Part shown: piece by piece, positions 32,184 through 38,319 of the stretch
How positions within the stretch are numbered: position 1 is the stretch's first letter
Layout: the number at the start of each line of letters is the position of its first letter
NCBI GenBank assembly: GCA_910587875.1
Contig: CAJUOD010000012.1
Coordinates: 1 to 38,320 of the forward strand
Direction: 5' to 3'
Length of the DNA: 38,320 nt
DNA from: an uncultured Oscillibacter sp.
Lineage (GTDB): Bacteria > Bacillota > Clostridia > Oscillospirales > Oscillospiraceae
Program-made: the position numbers and the translations under genes
Notes under the pieces: model-generated
What the model was told of the DNA's origin: nothing
Seen by the model: the letters and a program-made list of their open reading frames with translations, nothing else
The model's database searches: none

Positions 32184-32934
32184 CGCCTTGCGTCAGCACC
32201 GTGAGGGTGTCGGAGATTTTGGCGAACTGGGCCTCGGCGCTCTGGCCGCCCCGGTAGAGCTGGTGATAGACCTGCCCGTCCCGGAGGAAGAGGACCCGCC
32301 CGGCGTGGCTGGCGGCCTTCACGGAGTGGGTGACCATGAGGATGGTCTGGCCCCCCTGGTTGATCTCCCCGAAGAGCTCCAGCAGGTTGTCGGAGGCCCG
32401 GGAGTCCAGGGCCCCGGTGGGCTCGTCGGCCAGGACGATCTGGGGGTCCGTGATGAGGGCCCGGGCCACGGCGCAGCGCTGCTTCTGCCCGCCGGAGACC
32501 TCGTAGGGGTATTTGGACAGGACCTCGGCGATGCCCAGCTGCTCCGCGATGGGCTGGAGCTTTTTCTTCATGACCCGGTAGTCCTTCCCCGCCAGGACCA
32601 GGGGCAGGAAGATGTTGTCCTGAAGGGAGAAGGTGTCCAGGAGGTTGAAGTCCTGGAACACAAAGCCCAGGTGGGACCGGCGGAAGGCCGCCAGGTCCCG
32701 CTCCCGGATGTCCGAGAGGGCCCGGCCATTCAGGAAGACCTCCCCGGCGGTGGGCCGGTCCAGGGCCGCCAGAATATTTAATAAGGTGGTCTTGCCGGAG
32801 CCGGACTCGCCCATGATGGCCACGTACTCCCCGGGCTCCACGGAGAAGTTCACATCCGCCAGGGCGGTGACCTGATTGCCGCCGAAGCGGGTGGTGTAAA
32901 TTTTTTGCAGGTGCTGTACTTCCAGTAAAGGCAT
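32167..32934 (-). CDS. BceA-type ABC transporter ATP-binding protein
   Basis: A 255-aa ATPase of the MacB/BceA group. Walker A GESGSGKT (42-49), signature VSGGQKQR, Walker B IVLADEPTGALDS and the switch His in VTHS are present. The ATG at 32934 follows GAGGAGGA; a longer in-frame start at 32994 is unlikely. No BceR or BceS gene accompanies the pair in the window, although a BceR-like box lies upstream. Confidence 0.93.
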   Translation of the reverse strand: MPLLEVQHLQKIYTTRFGGNQVTALADVNFSVEPGEYVAIMGESGSGKTTLLNILAALDRPTAGEVFLNGRALSDIRERDLAAFRRSHLGFVFQDFNLLDTFSLQDNIFLPLVLAGKDYRVMKKKLQPIAEQLGIAEVLSKYPYEVSGGQKQRCAVARALITDPQIVLADEPTGALDSRASDNLLELFGEINQGGQTILMVTHSVKAASHAGRVLFLRDGQVYHQLYRGGQSAEAQFAKISDTLTVLTQGGEPRA

Positions 32935-33009
32935 ATCGGATTCCTCCTCTTGGGTGATGGCCTTATTGTACCAGGCCCGGGAATGAGATGCCATGGATTT
33001 ACCTTACAG

Positions 33010-33051
33010 TTTTGGGCCGTGTCTTACATTTTTGTAAGATACGGCCCAAAC
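33010..33051. promoter_or_regulatory. BceR-like box inside a long inverted repeat
   Basis: TTTGGGCCGTGTCTTAC (33010 onward) pairs with GTAAGATACGGCCCAAA with one mismatch. The centre reads TTACA-TTTT-TGTAA (33024-33037), matching the TNACA-N4-TGTAA consensus reported for BceR-type regulators. It is upstream of BceA on the minus strand and of rpsF on the plus strand. A -10-like TACAAT for BceA is near 32965. Confidence 0.65.
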
Positions 33052-33057
33052 TTTTCC

Positions 33058-33085
33058 TTGACATTTCCCCAAATTCCGATATAAT
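33058..33085 (+). promoter_or_regulatory. promoter of rpsF-ssb-rpsR
   Basis: TTGACA (33058-33063), 16-nt spacer, TATAAT (33080-33085). The leader of about 75 nt has a CTCAT/ATGAG hairpin; the CCG-bulge S6:S18 motif was not evident. Confidence 0.82.
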
Positions 33086-33162
33086 AAATAGGCTTGCAGT
33101 TGCAGGCATATCCTTGCTCTCATCGGAGTATGAGGGCCATTTGTCCAAAAGGAGGTGCAAAC

Positions 33163-33459
33163 ATGGCAAAGGTTACTGCCAATTACGAGGTCGTGTATAT
33201 CATCGACCCTGCACAGGGGGAGGAGAACATCGCCGCTTTGGTTGCGAAGTTCAAGACCCTGGCTGAGCAGAACGGCTCCGCCGTCGAGGTGGAGGAGTGG
33301 GGCGCCCGGCGTCTCGCCTATCCCATCGACTACAAGAACGACGGCTACTACGTGCTGATGAGCTTCACCAGCGAGCCGACCTTCCCCAAGGAGCTGGACC
33401 GCGTTCTCGGTATCACCGACGGCATCATGCGTTCCCTGATCGTCTGCAAGGGCGAGTGA
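33163..33459 (+). CDS. rpsF: 30S ribosomal protein bS6
   Basis: A 98-aa small-subunit protein that pairs with S18. ANYEVVYIIDPAQGEENIAALV and the conserved WGARRLAYPIDYKNDGYYVLMSF are family marks. The ATG at 33163 has AAAGGAGGTG 6 nt upstream. First of rpsF-ssb-rpsR. Confidence 0.97.
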   Translation: MAKVTANYEVVYIIDPAQGEENIAALVAKFKTLAEQNGSAVEVEEWGARRLAYPIDYKNDGYYVLMSFTSEPTFPKELDRVLGITDGIMRSLIVCKGE

Positions 33460-33472
33460 GGAGGAACCCCGC

Positions 33473-33943
33473 ATGCTGAACAAGATCATTCTCATGGGCC
33501 GTCTGACCCGTGACCCCGAGCTCCGCCGCACCCAGAGCGGCACCGCCGTCACATCCTTCTCCATCGCCTGCGACCGGGACTTCAAGTCCCAGAGCGGCGA
33601 GAAGGAGACGGACTTCATCGACGTGGTTGCCTGGCGGAATACGGCGGAATTCGTCAGCAAGTACTTCGCCAAGGGCCGCATGGCCGTGGTGGAGGGCCGG
33701 CTGCAGATCCGCGACTGGACCGACCGGGAGGGCGGCAAGCGCCGCAGCGCCGAGGTCGTGGCGGACAACGTCTACTTCGGGGACTCCAAGCGGGACAGCG
33801 GCGGAGAGTACGGCGGCTCCTCCTACGGAGCGCCCCCCGCCTACGGCGCCCCCGCCTCTTCCGGGCGGGCTTCCGCCTCCGGCTTTGGAGGAGGGTCCGA
33901 CTTCGCCGAGATCGGCGAGGAAGACGGCGAGCTGCCGTTTTGA
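33473..33943 (+). CDS. ssb: single-stranded DNA-binding protein
   Basis: A 156-aa SSB. OB fold: MLNKIILMGRLTRDPELRRTQSGTAVTSFSIA, then DFIDVVAWRNTAEFVSKYFAKGRMAVVEGRLQ. A Gly/Ser/Tyr-rich flexible linker ends in the acidic tip EEDGELPF, which binds partner proteins. It is 13 nt after rpsF, behind GAGGAGG. Confidence 0.97.
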   Translation: MLNKIILMGRLTRDPELRRTQSGTAVTSFSIACDRDFKSQSGEKETDFIDVVAWRNTAEFVSKYFAKGRMAVVEGRLQIRDWTDREGGKRRSAEVVADNVYFGDSKRDSGGEYGGSSYGAPPAYGAPASSGRASASGFGGGSDFAEIGEEDGELPF

Positions 33944-33964
33944 ATTTGATAAGGAGGAAATCTC

Positions 33965-34216
33965 ATGGCTTTCGATCGTGAATCCCGGCCCGCCCGCCCG
34001 ACGCGGGGCAAGCGCCGCAAGGTCTGCCAGTTCTGCGCCGAGAAGTGCGAGCATATCGACTATAAGGACGCCGCCAAGCTGCGCCGCTTCATTTCCGAGC
34101 GCGCCAAGATCCTGCCCCGCAGGACCACCGGCACCTGCGCCATGCATCAGCGCCAGCTGACTGAGGCCATCAAGCGGGCCCGTCAGATCGCCCTGCTGCC
34201 CTACGTCACCGACTGA
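33965..34216 (+). CDS. rpsR: 30S ribosomal protein bS18
   Basis: An 83-aa protein: KVCQFCAEKCEHIDYKDAAKLRRFISERAKILPRRTTGTC, with Cys residues of the zinc-linked type, and HQRQLTEAIKRARQIALLPY. AAGGAGG lies before the ATG. Last of rpsF-ssb-rpsR. It binds S6 in the platform of the 30S subunit. Confidence 0.97.
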   Translation: MAFDRESRPARPTRGKRRKVCQFCAEKCEHIDYKDAAKLRRFISERAKILPRRTTGTCAMHQRQLTEAIKRARQIALLPYVTD

Positions 34217-34238
34217 CGGAGGAACGAGGAAGTAAAAG

Positions 34239-34275
34239 AGTCCGGTCCGTCCCCAAGGGGCGGGCCGGGCCTTTC
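34239..34275 (+). terminator. terminator after rpsR
   Basis: GC-rich hairpin GGTCCGTCCCC/GGGGCGGGCC with wobble pairs and a short CCTTTCC tail. Confidence 0.55.
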
Positions 34276-34311
34276 CTAAGGCAAAAATTTCGTTTCCCGG
34301 CGGAAAAGGAC

Positions 34312-34340
34312 TTGATTTTTCCTGCCGATTCGTTTATAAT
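34312..34340 (+). promoter_or_regulatory. promoter of tRNA-Gly
   Basis: TTGATT (34312-34317), 17-nt spacer, TATAAT (34335-34340). Confidence 0.8.
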
Positions 34341-34364
34341 AACAGCGTTGTGAAAATGGAATAG

Positions 34365-34438
34365 GCAGGGTTAGTACATCGGTAGTACAACGGCTTCCCA
34401 AGCCGTGGAGGCGGGTTCGATTCCCGTACCCTGCTCCA
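34365..34438 (+). tRNA. tRNA-Gly (anticodon CCC)
   Basis: Acceptor GCAGGGT pairs with ACCCTGC, anticodon stem CGGC/GCCG around loop TTCCCAA (anticodon CCC at 34397-34399), T-arm GCGGG-TTCGATT-CCCGT, and an encoded CCA end. It reads GGG codons. Its 3' end is a classic target of tyrosine integrases, and an integrase gene lies 78 nt downstream. Confidence 0.93.
34415..34438. other. probable left attachment site (att) in the tRNA 3' end
   Basis: Inferred because the integrase gene abuts the tRNA 3' end and the following genes are element-like. The matching right copy was not found within the window, so the limits are not proved. Confidence 0.45.
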
Positions 34439-34444
34439 TGAGGG

Positions 34445-34476
34445 GCCCTGGAACCGCAATGGTTCCAGGGCTTTTC
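34445..34476 (+). terminator. terminator after tRNA-Gly
   Basis: GCCCTGGAACC (34445-34455), loop GCAAT, GGTTCCAGGGC (34461-34471), then TTTTCC. Confidence 0.82.
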
Positions 34477-34515
34477 CGTTCCTTATGGAGCCGGGTTTCC
34501 CTTTAGTTTCCCTTA

Positions 34516-35709
34516 TCAACCGGAAACGCTCTTGATGAATTTCTGCATCCTCTCCGCGCTGTCCCGCTTCATTTGGTCCGTCACATGGCCGTAGACATCC
34601 AGGGTAAAGGCGGCGGTGGCGTGCCCCAAGTTGCCCTGGACAGTCTTGATATCATCCCCGCTTTTGATTGCGGCGACGGCATAGGTGTGACGAAGGTCAT
34701 GCACTCTGGCATCCGGTCGGCCAATCAGCGCCACCAACCGCTTATAGTTGTTATAGACGGTATACGGAGAGAGATGTCTTCCCAGCTCGTCGGTGAACAC
34801 CAGGTCGCTGTCCTCCCAGGCCGGGCCCGCCCGCAGACGCCACTCCGCCTGACGGCTCCGCTGGCGGCGAAGCAACTCCATCACGAAATCGGCGGGTGTG
34901 ATCCGACGCCATCTGTCGTTCTTGAGGGACACAAGGCTATACCGGCGTTCCCCGGTCTCATCTTTGGCCCGCTGGAGCTGCCTGTCGATTAGTAATGTAC
35001 CCTTGTCGAAGTCAACGCGGTCCCAGGCAAGGCCCAGCACCTCGCCCTTCCGTAGCCCTGTAAAAAGAGTGACGAGGTACAATAGCTCGAAGCGGTGACC
35101 TTGTACCGCCTCCAGGAACCGGCGGATAGCGTCATCGTCCAGCGGCTTGATGTCCTTCTTTACGACCCGAGGCAGTGCGCAGGGCTCTGAAGGATTTACC
35201 CGCAGATACCCGATCATAACGGCCTGTTGAAGAGCTTCATGGAGCACTCCATGGATATTCTTTATAGTTTTGGGAGATAGGCCATTTTTACGAAGGCCAT
35301 TGTAAAAATGCTGGATGGTGTGCGCGTTCAGTATGTCAAGTCTGGCTGCCCCCAATTCCGGCTGAAGGTGATTTTTGATGATACTACGATATGCTTCTTG
35401 AGTCCTTGGTTTGATACCGACCAAGTAATCCTGTTCCCAGGCCGTAAGCCATTGCCCAACTGTCAGCTTACACGCCTCCTGGAAAATACCCTGCCCGATC
35501 TCCGCCGTGATCTCCCGGAGCTTCTGGGCGACCTCGGCCTGGGTTTTCCCGGAGATGGAGTGCTGCTTTTGCTTCCCCGTTTTGGGGTCAAAGCCGCAGG
35601 TGTAGCGGGCCTCCCAGTATGTATACTCTTTCCCGTTCTTCTTCACAATCTTCTTTCGGATGGACCCGTCCCCAGAGGCGGCCCGTCCTCTTTTTTTACC
35701 GCGCGGCAT
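34516..35709 (-). CDS. int: tyrosine-type site-specific integrase (397 aa)
   Basis: A phage/ICE-type recombinase: arm-binding region to about residue 80, SAM-like core-binding domain 80-185, catalytic domain after that with R220 (TGLRKGE), H337 and R340 (HDLRHTY), H363 (LGHA) and the nucleophile Y373 (DVYGHV). All catalytic residues are present, so it should be active. It starts inside the end of the Xis-like gene (14-nt overlap) and lies next to the tRNA used as target. Confidence 0.95.
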   Translation of the reverse strand: MPRGKKRGRAASGDGSIRKKIVKKNGKEYTYWEARYTCGFDPKTGKQKQHSISGKTQAEVAQKLREITAEIGQGIFQEACKLTVGQWLTAWEQDYLVGIKPRTQEAYRSIIKNHLQPELGAARLDILNAHTIQHFYNGLRKNGLSPKTIKNIHGVLHEALQQAVMIGYLRVNPSEPCALPRVVKKDIKPLDDDAIRRFLEAVQGHRFELLYLVTLFTGLRKGEVLGLAWDRVDFDKGTLLIDRQLQRAKDETGERRYSLVSLKNDRWRRITPADFVMELLRRQRSRQAEWRLRAGPAWEDSDLVFTDELGRHLSPYTVYNNYKRLVALIGRPDARVHDLRHTYAVAAIKSGDDIKTVQGNLGHATAAFTLDVYGHVTDQMKRDSAERMQKFIKSVSG

Positions 35710-35986
35710 GATCTATACCTCCTTCCGCCGCCCGGCAGGAATCATCCTCCATCGTAAGCGGCGCGGTGGTATCTGTCCAGGACACGTTTGTCCCGGTTCC
35801 GCCGGTCAAGTATTCCAGCAACTCGTGCTTCAGAATGCGGATCTGCTTGCCGGCACGAATACTCTTGATCTGGCCGGAGCGGACCAGAGCAAAGGCCGTA
35901 TTCCTGCCGATGCAGAGAATGGGCATCAGTTCCTCCACCGTCAGCACCAAGGGGATATCGTGGAAGGACAGGGGGCGCTCAGTCAT
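35696..35986 (-). CDS. excisionase-like HTH protein (AlpA/Xis type, 96 aa)
   Basis: A MerR-like winged helix: LVLTVEELMPILCIGRNTAFALVRSGQIKSIRAGKQIRILKHELLEYL, the usual form of small Xis proteins of Firmicute elements. A Thr/Asp-rich tail follows. The ATG at 35986 was chosen because it overlaps the preceding gene by 8 nt and follows GAAGGTGA. Its end overlaps the integrase start by 14 nt. It probably directs excision. Confidence 0.87.
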   Translation of the reverse strand: MTERPLSFHDIPLVLTVEELMPILCIGRNTAFALVRSGQIKSIRAGKQIRILKHELLEYLTGGTGTNVSWTDTTAPLTMEDDSCRAAEGGIDHAAR

Positions 35987-36383
35987 CCTGATCACCTTCC
36001 TCCCAGGTGATGGAGCAGTCACGGAGGAACGCCCAGAGCGCCCTCTCCGCTTCTTCAGCTTTCTGTCCCGGCTTCAGGTAGAGAGCACATCCCGTTGCTG
36101 CGCCGGTGAGATCTCTTTTGAGCCGCGCCTCCAGAAGACTGTCGAGCTCGACAGTGCGTGGAGTACCGTCCGCACTCGTGTAGGTGAGCTCCCGCTCCTC
36201 CACCGCTCTGGCCGCTGACTCCAGTGTGAGCGCGAAGCACTCGCCGGGGCAGAGACTGGCGCGTCGGCAGAGGTACAGGATCGACACGTAGTCCTCCCGC
36301 CCCCATGCCAGCGCGTAGTCCAGCGCATGGTCGAACTTATTTTCACGCCAGTTCATCACTGGCACTTTTCTGCAACCTGTCAT
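35979..36383 (-). CDS. hypothetical element protein with integrase-core-like segment (134 aa)
   Basis: No family was recognised with certainty. The middle, YVSILYLCRRASLCPGECFALT, followed by ELTYTSADGTPRTVELDSLLEARLKRDL, resembles the first half of a tyrosine recombinase catalytic domain (first Arg box and beta sheet), but the second half with H-x-x-R and Tyr is absent. It may be a regulator derived from an integrase. The start overlaps the upstream stop as ATGA, and its end overlaps xis, so it is well embedded in the operon. Confidence 0.7.
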   Translation of the reverse strand: MTGCRKVPVMNWRENKFDHALDYALAWGREDYVSILYLCRRASLCPGECFALTLESAARAVEERELTYTSADGTPRTVELDSLLEARLKRDLTGAATGCALYLKPGQKAEEAERALWAFLRDCSITWEEGDQDD

Positions 36384-36652
36384 AAATATTGCCCCTCTAA
36401 TCCGCCTGTTTTACAATTGTCTCCCTCCCCCGAGTAATCACCCTCTCCTATATAGTCAACATTAAAAATCGAATCGTGAGAGGCCACTTTTTCGGAAACA
36501 GATATCCTAGAGCCCGTTCCCAAACGATTAGGATTCTTCCCAAAGCGGAATGGATACAGCGAACAGTCTTTAGACGGGCAAAGACGGACCTCTTTGTATT
36601 GTCCACAGCAGCACTCTAAACATTTCCTACGAATTGCCTTTAACGGTGTCAT
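36380..36652 (-). CDS. Cys-rich element protein (90 aa)
   Basis: MTPLKAIRRKCLECCCGQYKEV then LCPSKDCSLYPFRFGKNP: a compact set of five or six Cys residues that looks like a zinc finger, known to me from hypothetical proteins of phages and ICEs. The rest is polar and Gly/Asp-rich. The ATG at 36652 is 9 nt after AAGGAGG; an upstream TTG is less likely. It heads the row of overlapping genes that ends in int. Confidence 0.75.
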   Translation of the reverse strand: MTPLKAIRRKCLECCCGQYKEVRLCPSKDCSLYPFRFGKNPNRLGTGSRISVSEKVASHDSIFNVDYIGEGDYSGEGDNCKTGGLEGQYL

Positions 36653-36786
36653 AAACAAATTCCTCCTTGATTTTCACCCAGGAGGCTGATACAATGATTT
36701 CAGCGGCCGCAAAAGGGTATACTTACCCCTGGGTGGTTGTGTTAGGAGCGCTCACATCTTCTTGGCGGGAGGGTGGGCGCTCTGCC
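36653..36786. other. short intergenic stretch with two inverted repeats
   Basis: CACCCAGG (36676-36683) pairs with CCTGGGTG (about 36727-36734), and GAGCGC with GCGCTC near 36748-36783. A 35-codon frame at 36694-36801 has a good AGGAGG site but no recognisable product. Confidence 0.4.
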
Positions 36787-36969
36787 TTATTCCTTGTTTA
36801 GTTCTGCTTTTACTAATTGTACGCCTCGGTTAATAACTTCTGTTTTTGAAATACTCAAGCGTTCTGCACATTCTTCTATCAGTGCGAACTCATTAGGGGC
36901 TAATCGGATTTCAAGGCGTTTGGTCTTTTTGTTGCAGGTTGGTCTCCCTGTTCTCGGGGACAATTTCAT
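36787..36969 (-). CDS. ribbon-helix-helix DNA-binding protein (60 aa)
   Basis: KKTKRLEIRLAPNEFALIEECAERLSISKTEVINRGVQLVKAELNK is an Arc/CopG-like ribbon-helix-helix domain, one beta strand (RLEIRL) and two helices. Such proteins bind DNA as dimers and often repress their own gene. The promoter upstream has 12-bp arms that fit. The start may be ATG 36969 or the adjacent GTG 36972; the GAGGTG site is very close. It may regulate the element or a nearby toxin locus. Confidence 0.8.
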   Translation of the reverse strand: MKLSPRTGRPTCNKKTKRLEIRLAPNEFALIEECAERLSISKTEVINRGVQLVKAELNKE

Positions 36970-36977
36970 CACCTCTC

Positions 36978-37022
36978 TTTTGCCCGTACGTTATTTATAA
37001 CACTTGTACGGGCAAAAGTCAA
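36978..37022 (-). promoter_or_regulatory. promoter of RHH gene flanked by perfect 12-bp inverted repeat
   Basis: On the minus strand TTGACT (37022-37017), 17-nt spacer, TATAAA (36999-36994). TTTTGCCCGTAC (36978-36989) and GTACGGGCAAAA (37006-37017) are perfect mates and bracket the -10 box. Confidence 0.8.
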
Positions 37023-37047
37023 GCTCAAAATAATAATTATTTTCCTC

Positions 37048-37077
37048 TTGCATATACTGGCTTAGCCGTGCTATAAT
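37048..37077 (+). promoter_or_regulatory. promoter of the Fst-like antisense RNA 2
   Basis: TTGCAT (37048-37053), 18-nt spacer, TATAAT (37072-37077). Confidence 0.75.
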
Positions 37078-37083
37078 AAGCAT

Positions 37084-37165
37084 AGCTAAGAGGTTGATGA
37101 TACTCCATGGTGTCACAACAAAGGCAGAACCCCGAAGAGTAGCGGCTCTTCGGGGTTCATTTTGC
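37084..37165 (+). ncRNA. putative antisense antitoxin RNA, Fst-like locus 2
   Basis: An RNA of about 80 nt running from the promoter at 37048-37077 to the terminator at 37127-37165. Positions 37086-37116 repeat 37245-37277 with small differences, so this RNA is complementary to the start region of toxin mRNA 2. The repeat differs from that in locus 1, so each antisense RNA should act on its own toxin. Confidence 0.68.
37127..37165. terminator. bidirectional terminator between toxin 2 and antisense RNA 2
   Basis: Perfect 13-bp stem (37127-37139 with 37146-37158), 6-nt loop, then ATTTTGCC. Confidence 0.82.
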
Positions 37166-37173
37166 CTTTAGGC

Positions 37174-37269
37174 TTACTGTCCCTTACGGTGCCGGTCAAG
37201 CCATTTGCGGACGTAGTAGGCGGCTACGTTCGCTACAACCGACACTAAGAGGTTCATAATATACTCCAT
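37174..37269 (-). CDS. Fst-like small membrane toxin peptide 2 (31 aa)
   Basis: MEYIMNLLVSVVANVAAYYV then RKWLDRHRKGQ: a single membrane helix and a basic tail. It is equal in length to the peptide at 4167-4262 and shares the SVVA and KWLDR pattern. GGGAGGGGGTG lies 7 nt before the ATG. The promoter (37318-37346) is TTGCGT-N17-TATAAT. It lies in the integrated element and could serve as an addiction module. Toxicity is inferred from the Fst-like plan. Confidence 0.7.
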   Translation of the reverse strand: MEYIMNLLVSVVANVAAYYVRKWLDRHRKGQ

Positions 37270-37317
37270 GATGTCACCCCCTCCCTGCTGCCAGGTATAG
37301 GGTGGGACAGCGGGGAC

Positions 37318-37346
37318 ATTATACCAGGGTTTAACAAAATACGCAA
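37318..37346 (-). promoter_or_regulatory. promoter of Fst-like toxin 2
   Basis: On the minus strand TTGCGT (37346-37341), 17-nt spacer, TATAAT (37323-37318). Confidence 0.8.
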
Positions 37347-37413
37347 GGATATAAAACAGTTACTCAACATTGCCTCTGCGGTTTCCTATGCAGTTTGACG
37401 GCGCTGGGCGCAC

Positions 37414-37453
37414 AAAAAACGGGATGTGTCCAACTTGAACACATCCCGTTTTT
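37414..37453. terminator. bidirectional terminator after hicA
   Basis: AAAACGGGATGTGT (37416-37429) pairs with ACACATCCCGTTTT (37439-37452), with A and T runs. Confidence 0.85.
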
Positions 37454-37481
37454 CGTTTGCTTAGAGAATTACAGACCTTGC

Positions 37482-37679
37482 TTATCTAAACCGGAACCCG
37501 ATACCACACTGCTTCATGATTGCGTTTGCGGTATGACGCGATTTGATTTTCGTGTCGACCGTCACGCTGCGCCCTGTGATTGGGCTGTACCAGATATCGT
37601 GGTCGCCCTTTCCCCGTCGCAAAAAAGAACAGCCGTTTTGCGTGAGCACATCACGCACCCGCTTCTCGTACTCTGCCAT
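37482..37679 (-). CDS. hicA: HicA-type mRNA interferase toxin
   Basis: A 65-aa dsRBD-like protein. GCSFLRRGKGDHDIWYSP holds the catalytic His27 of HicA, and KIKSRHTANAIMKQCGI is the usual C-terminal part. It would cut mRNA in translation-blocked cells. Its ATG overlaps the TAA of the antitoxin gene as TAATG, so the order is antitoxin then toxin and the two are coupled. Confidence 0.88.
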   Translation of the reverse strand: MAEYEKRVRDVLTQNGCSFLRRGKGDHDIWYSPITGRSVTVDTKIKSRHTANAIMKQCGIGFRFR

Positions 37680-37894
37680 TACAGAGCAATCCTCTCCAGA
37701 CGCTCTGCCTGGAAACTCAGGGCGGTCGGACGCTTTGCTCCGTTCAGCTCCAACAGCTCCGGGGCGGCAAAGCGGACCCGCTCCAGCAGCGCGTCAAAGG
37801 AACCGGACTCCAGGACAAGGCCGGGGATGTCGTCGCTGGTGGCGACCCACACGCCGGCCTCCGAGTCCCAGATCAATTTCACTACGTACTCCAT
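37679..37894 (-). CDS. hicB: HicB-like antitoxin, DUF1902 family (71 aa)
   Basis: VKLIWDSEAGVWVATSDDIPGLVLESGSFDALLERVRFAAPELLELNG is the partial RNase-H-like fold of DUF1902, a HicB-like antitoxin. It lacks the C-terminal DNA-binding domain that many HicB proteins carry, so promoter control may come from elsewhere. The ATG at 37894 has GGGAGGTG 7 nt upstream. A TATACT -10 lies near 37918; the -35 is weak. Confidence 0.85.
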   Translation of the reverse strand: MEYVVKLIWDSEAGVWVATSDDIPGLVLESGSFDALLERVRFAAPELLELNGAKRPTALSFQAERLERIAL

Positions 37895-37950
37895 GCAGAG
37901 ACACCTCCCGCCTTTAGTATAACACAAAACCGCCATGAGGACACCGCCGG

Positions 37951-38319
37951 TTACTCGGCGCTGTCCTCTTTTTTTCTCTGCGCTGCCTCCTGCTCCGCCA
38001 GCTGTGCGACCTTGAACTCGATGAAGGCCATGACCTCTTTCTGAACCTCCGGCGGGAAGCTGTTGTAGCGCCGCACAAGGTAGTTCTGCTCTGGACCTCG
38101 AGTGGAATTGATGACATCCTCTCCTACCAGATCATTGAGCGTCACGCCGAGATAGGATGCCAGCATATAGACTTTTTCAACAGAGGGGATGCTGCCGCGC
38201 CCTTTTATCTGGCTTATAAAACTCGCCCCTACTCCACTCTCGCGGCACGCAACCGTCGGCTTGATCCCTCGTTGCTCGCAATATTTTTTGATGTTTTGCA
38301 CAAAAAGTTCTCTGTCCAT
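37951..38319 (-). CDS. CI-like XRE repressor of the element (122 aa)
   Basis: The HTH is at residues 5-65: NIKKYCEQRGIKPTVACRESGVGASFISQIKGRGSIPSVEKVYMLASYLGV. The C-terminal part (EVQKEVMAFIEFKVAQLAEQEAAQ) is a helical, probably dimerising region. It resembles the short phage-type repressors that keep an integrated element quiet. The start is at 38319, one base from the edge; its promoter lies outside the window. Confidence 0.83.
   Translation of the reverse strand: MDRELFVQNIKKYCEQRGIKPTVACRESGVGASFISQIKGRGSIPSVEKVYMLASYLGVTLNDLVGEDVINSTRGPEQNYLVRRYNSFPPEVQKEVMAFIEFKVAQLAEQEAAQRKKEDSAE

Noticed and set aside
30105..32204. Long plus-strand open frame opposite bceB (699 codons)
   Set aside because: It is low-complexity His/Gly/Val/Gln-rich, typical of a shadow of a GC-rich membrane protein gene.
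33086..33162. Ribosomal-protein leader (S6:S18 type) before rpsF
   Set aside because: Small hairpins exist, but the CCG bulge that defines that leader was not seen.
36694..36801. 35-codon plus-strand frame with AGGAGG site
   Set aside because: The product has no recognisable features, it overlaps the end of the RHH gene and no promoter precedes it. Kept as a possibility only.
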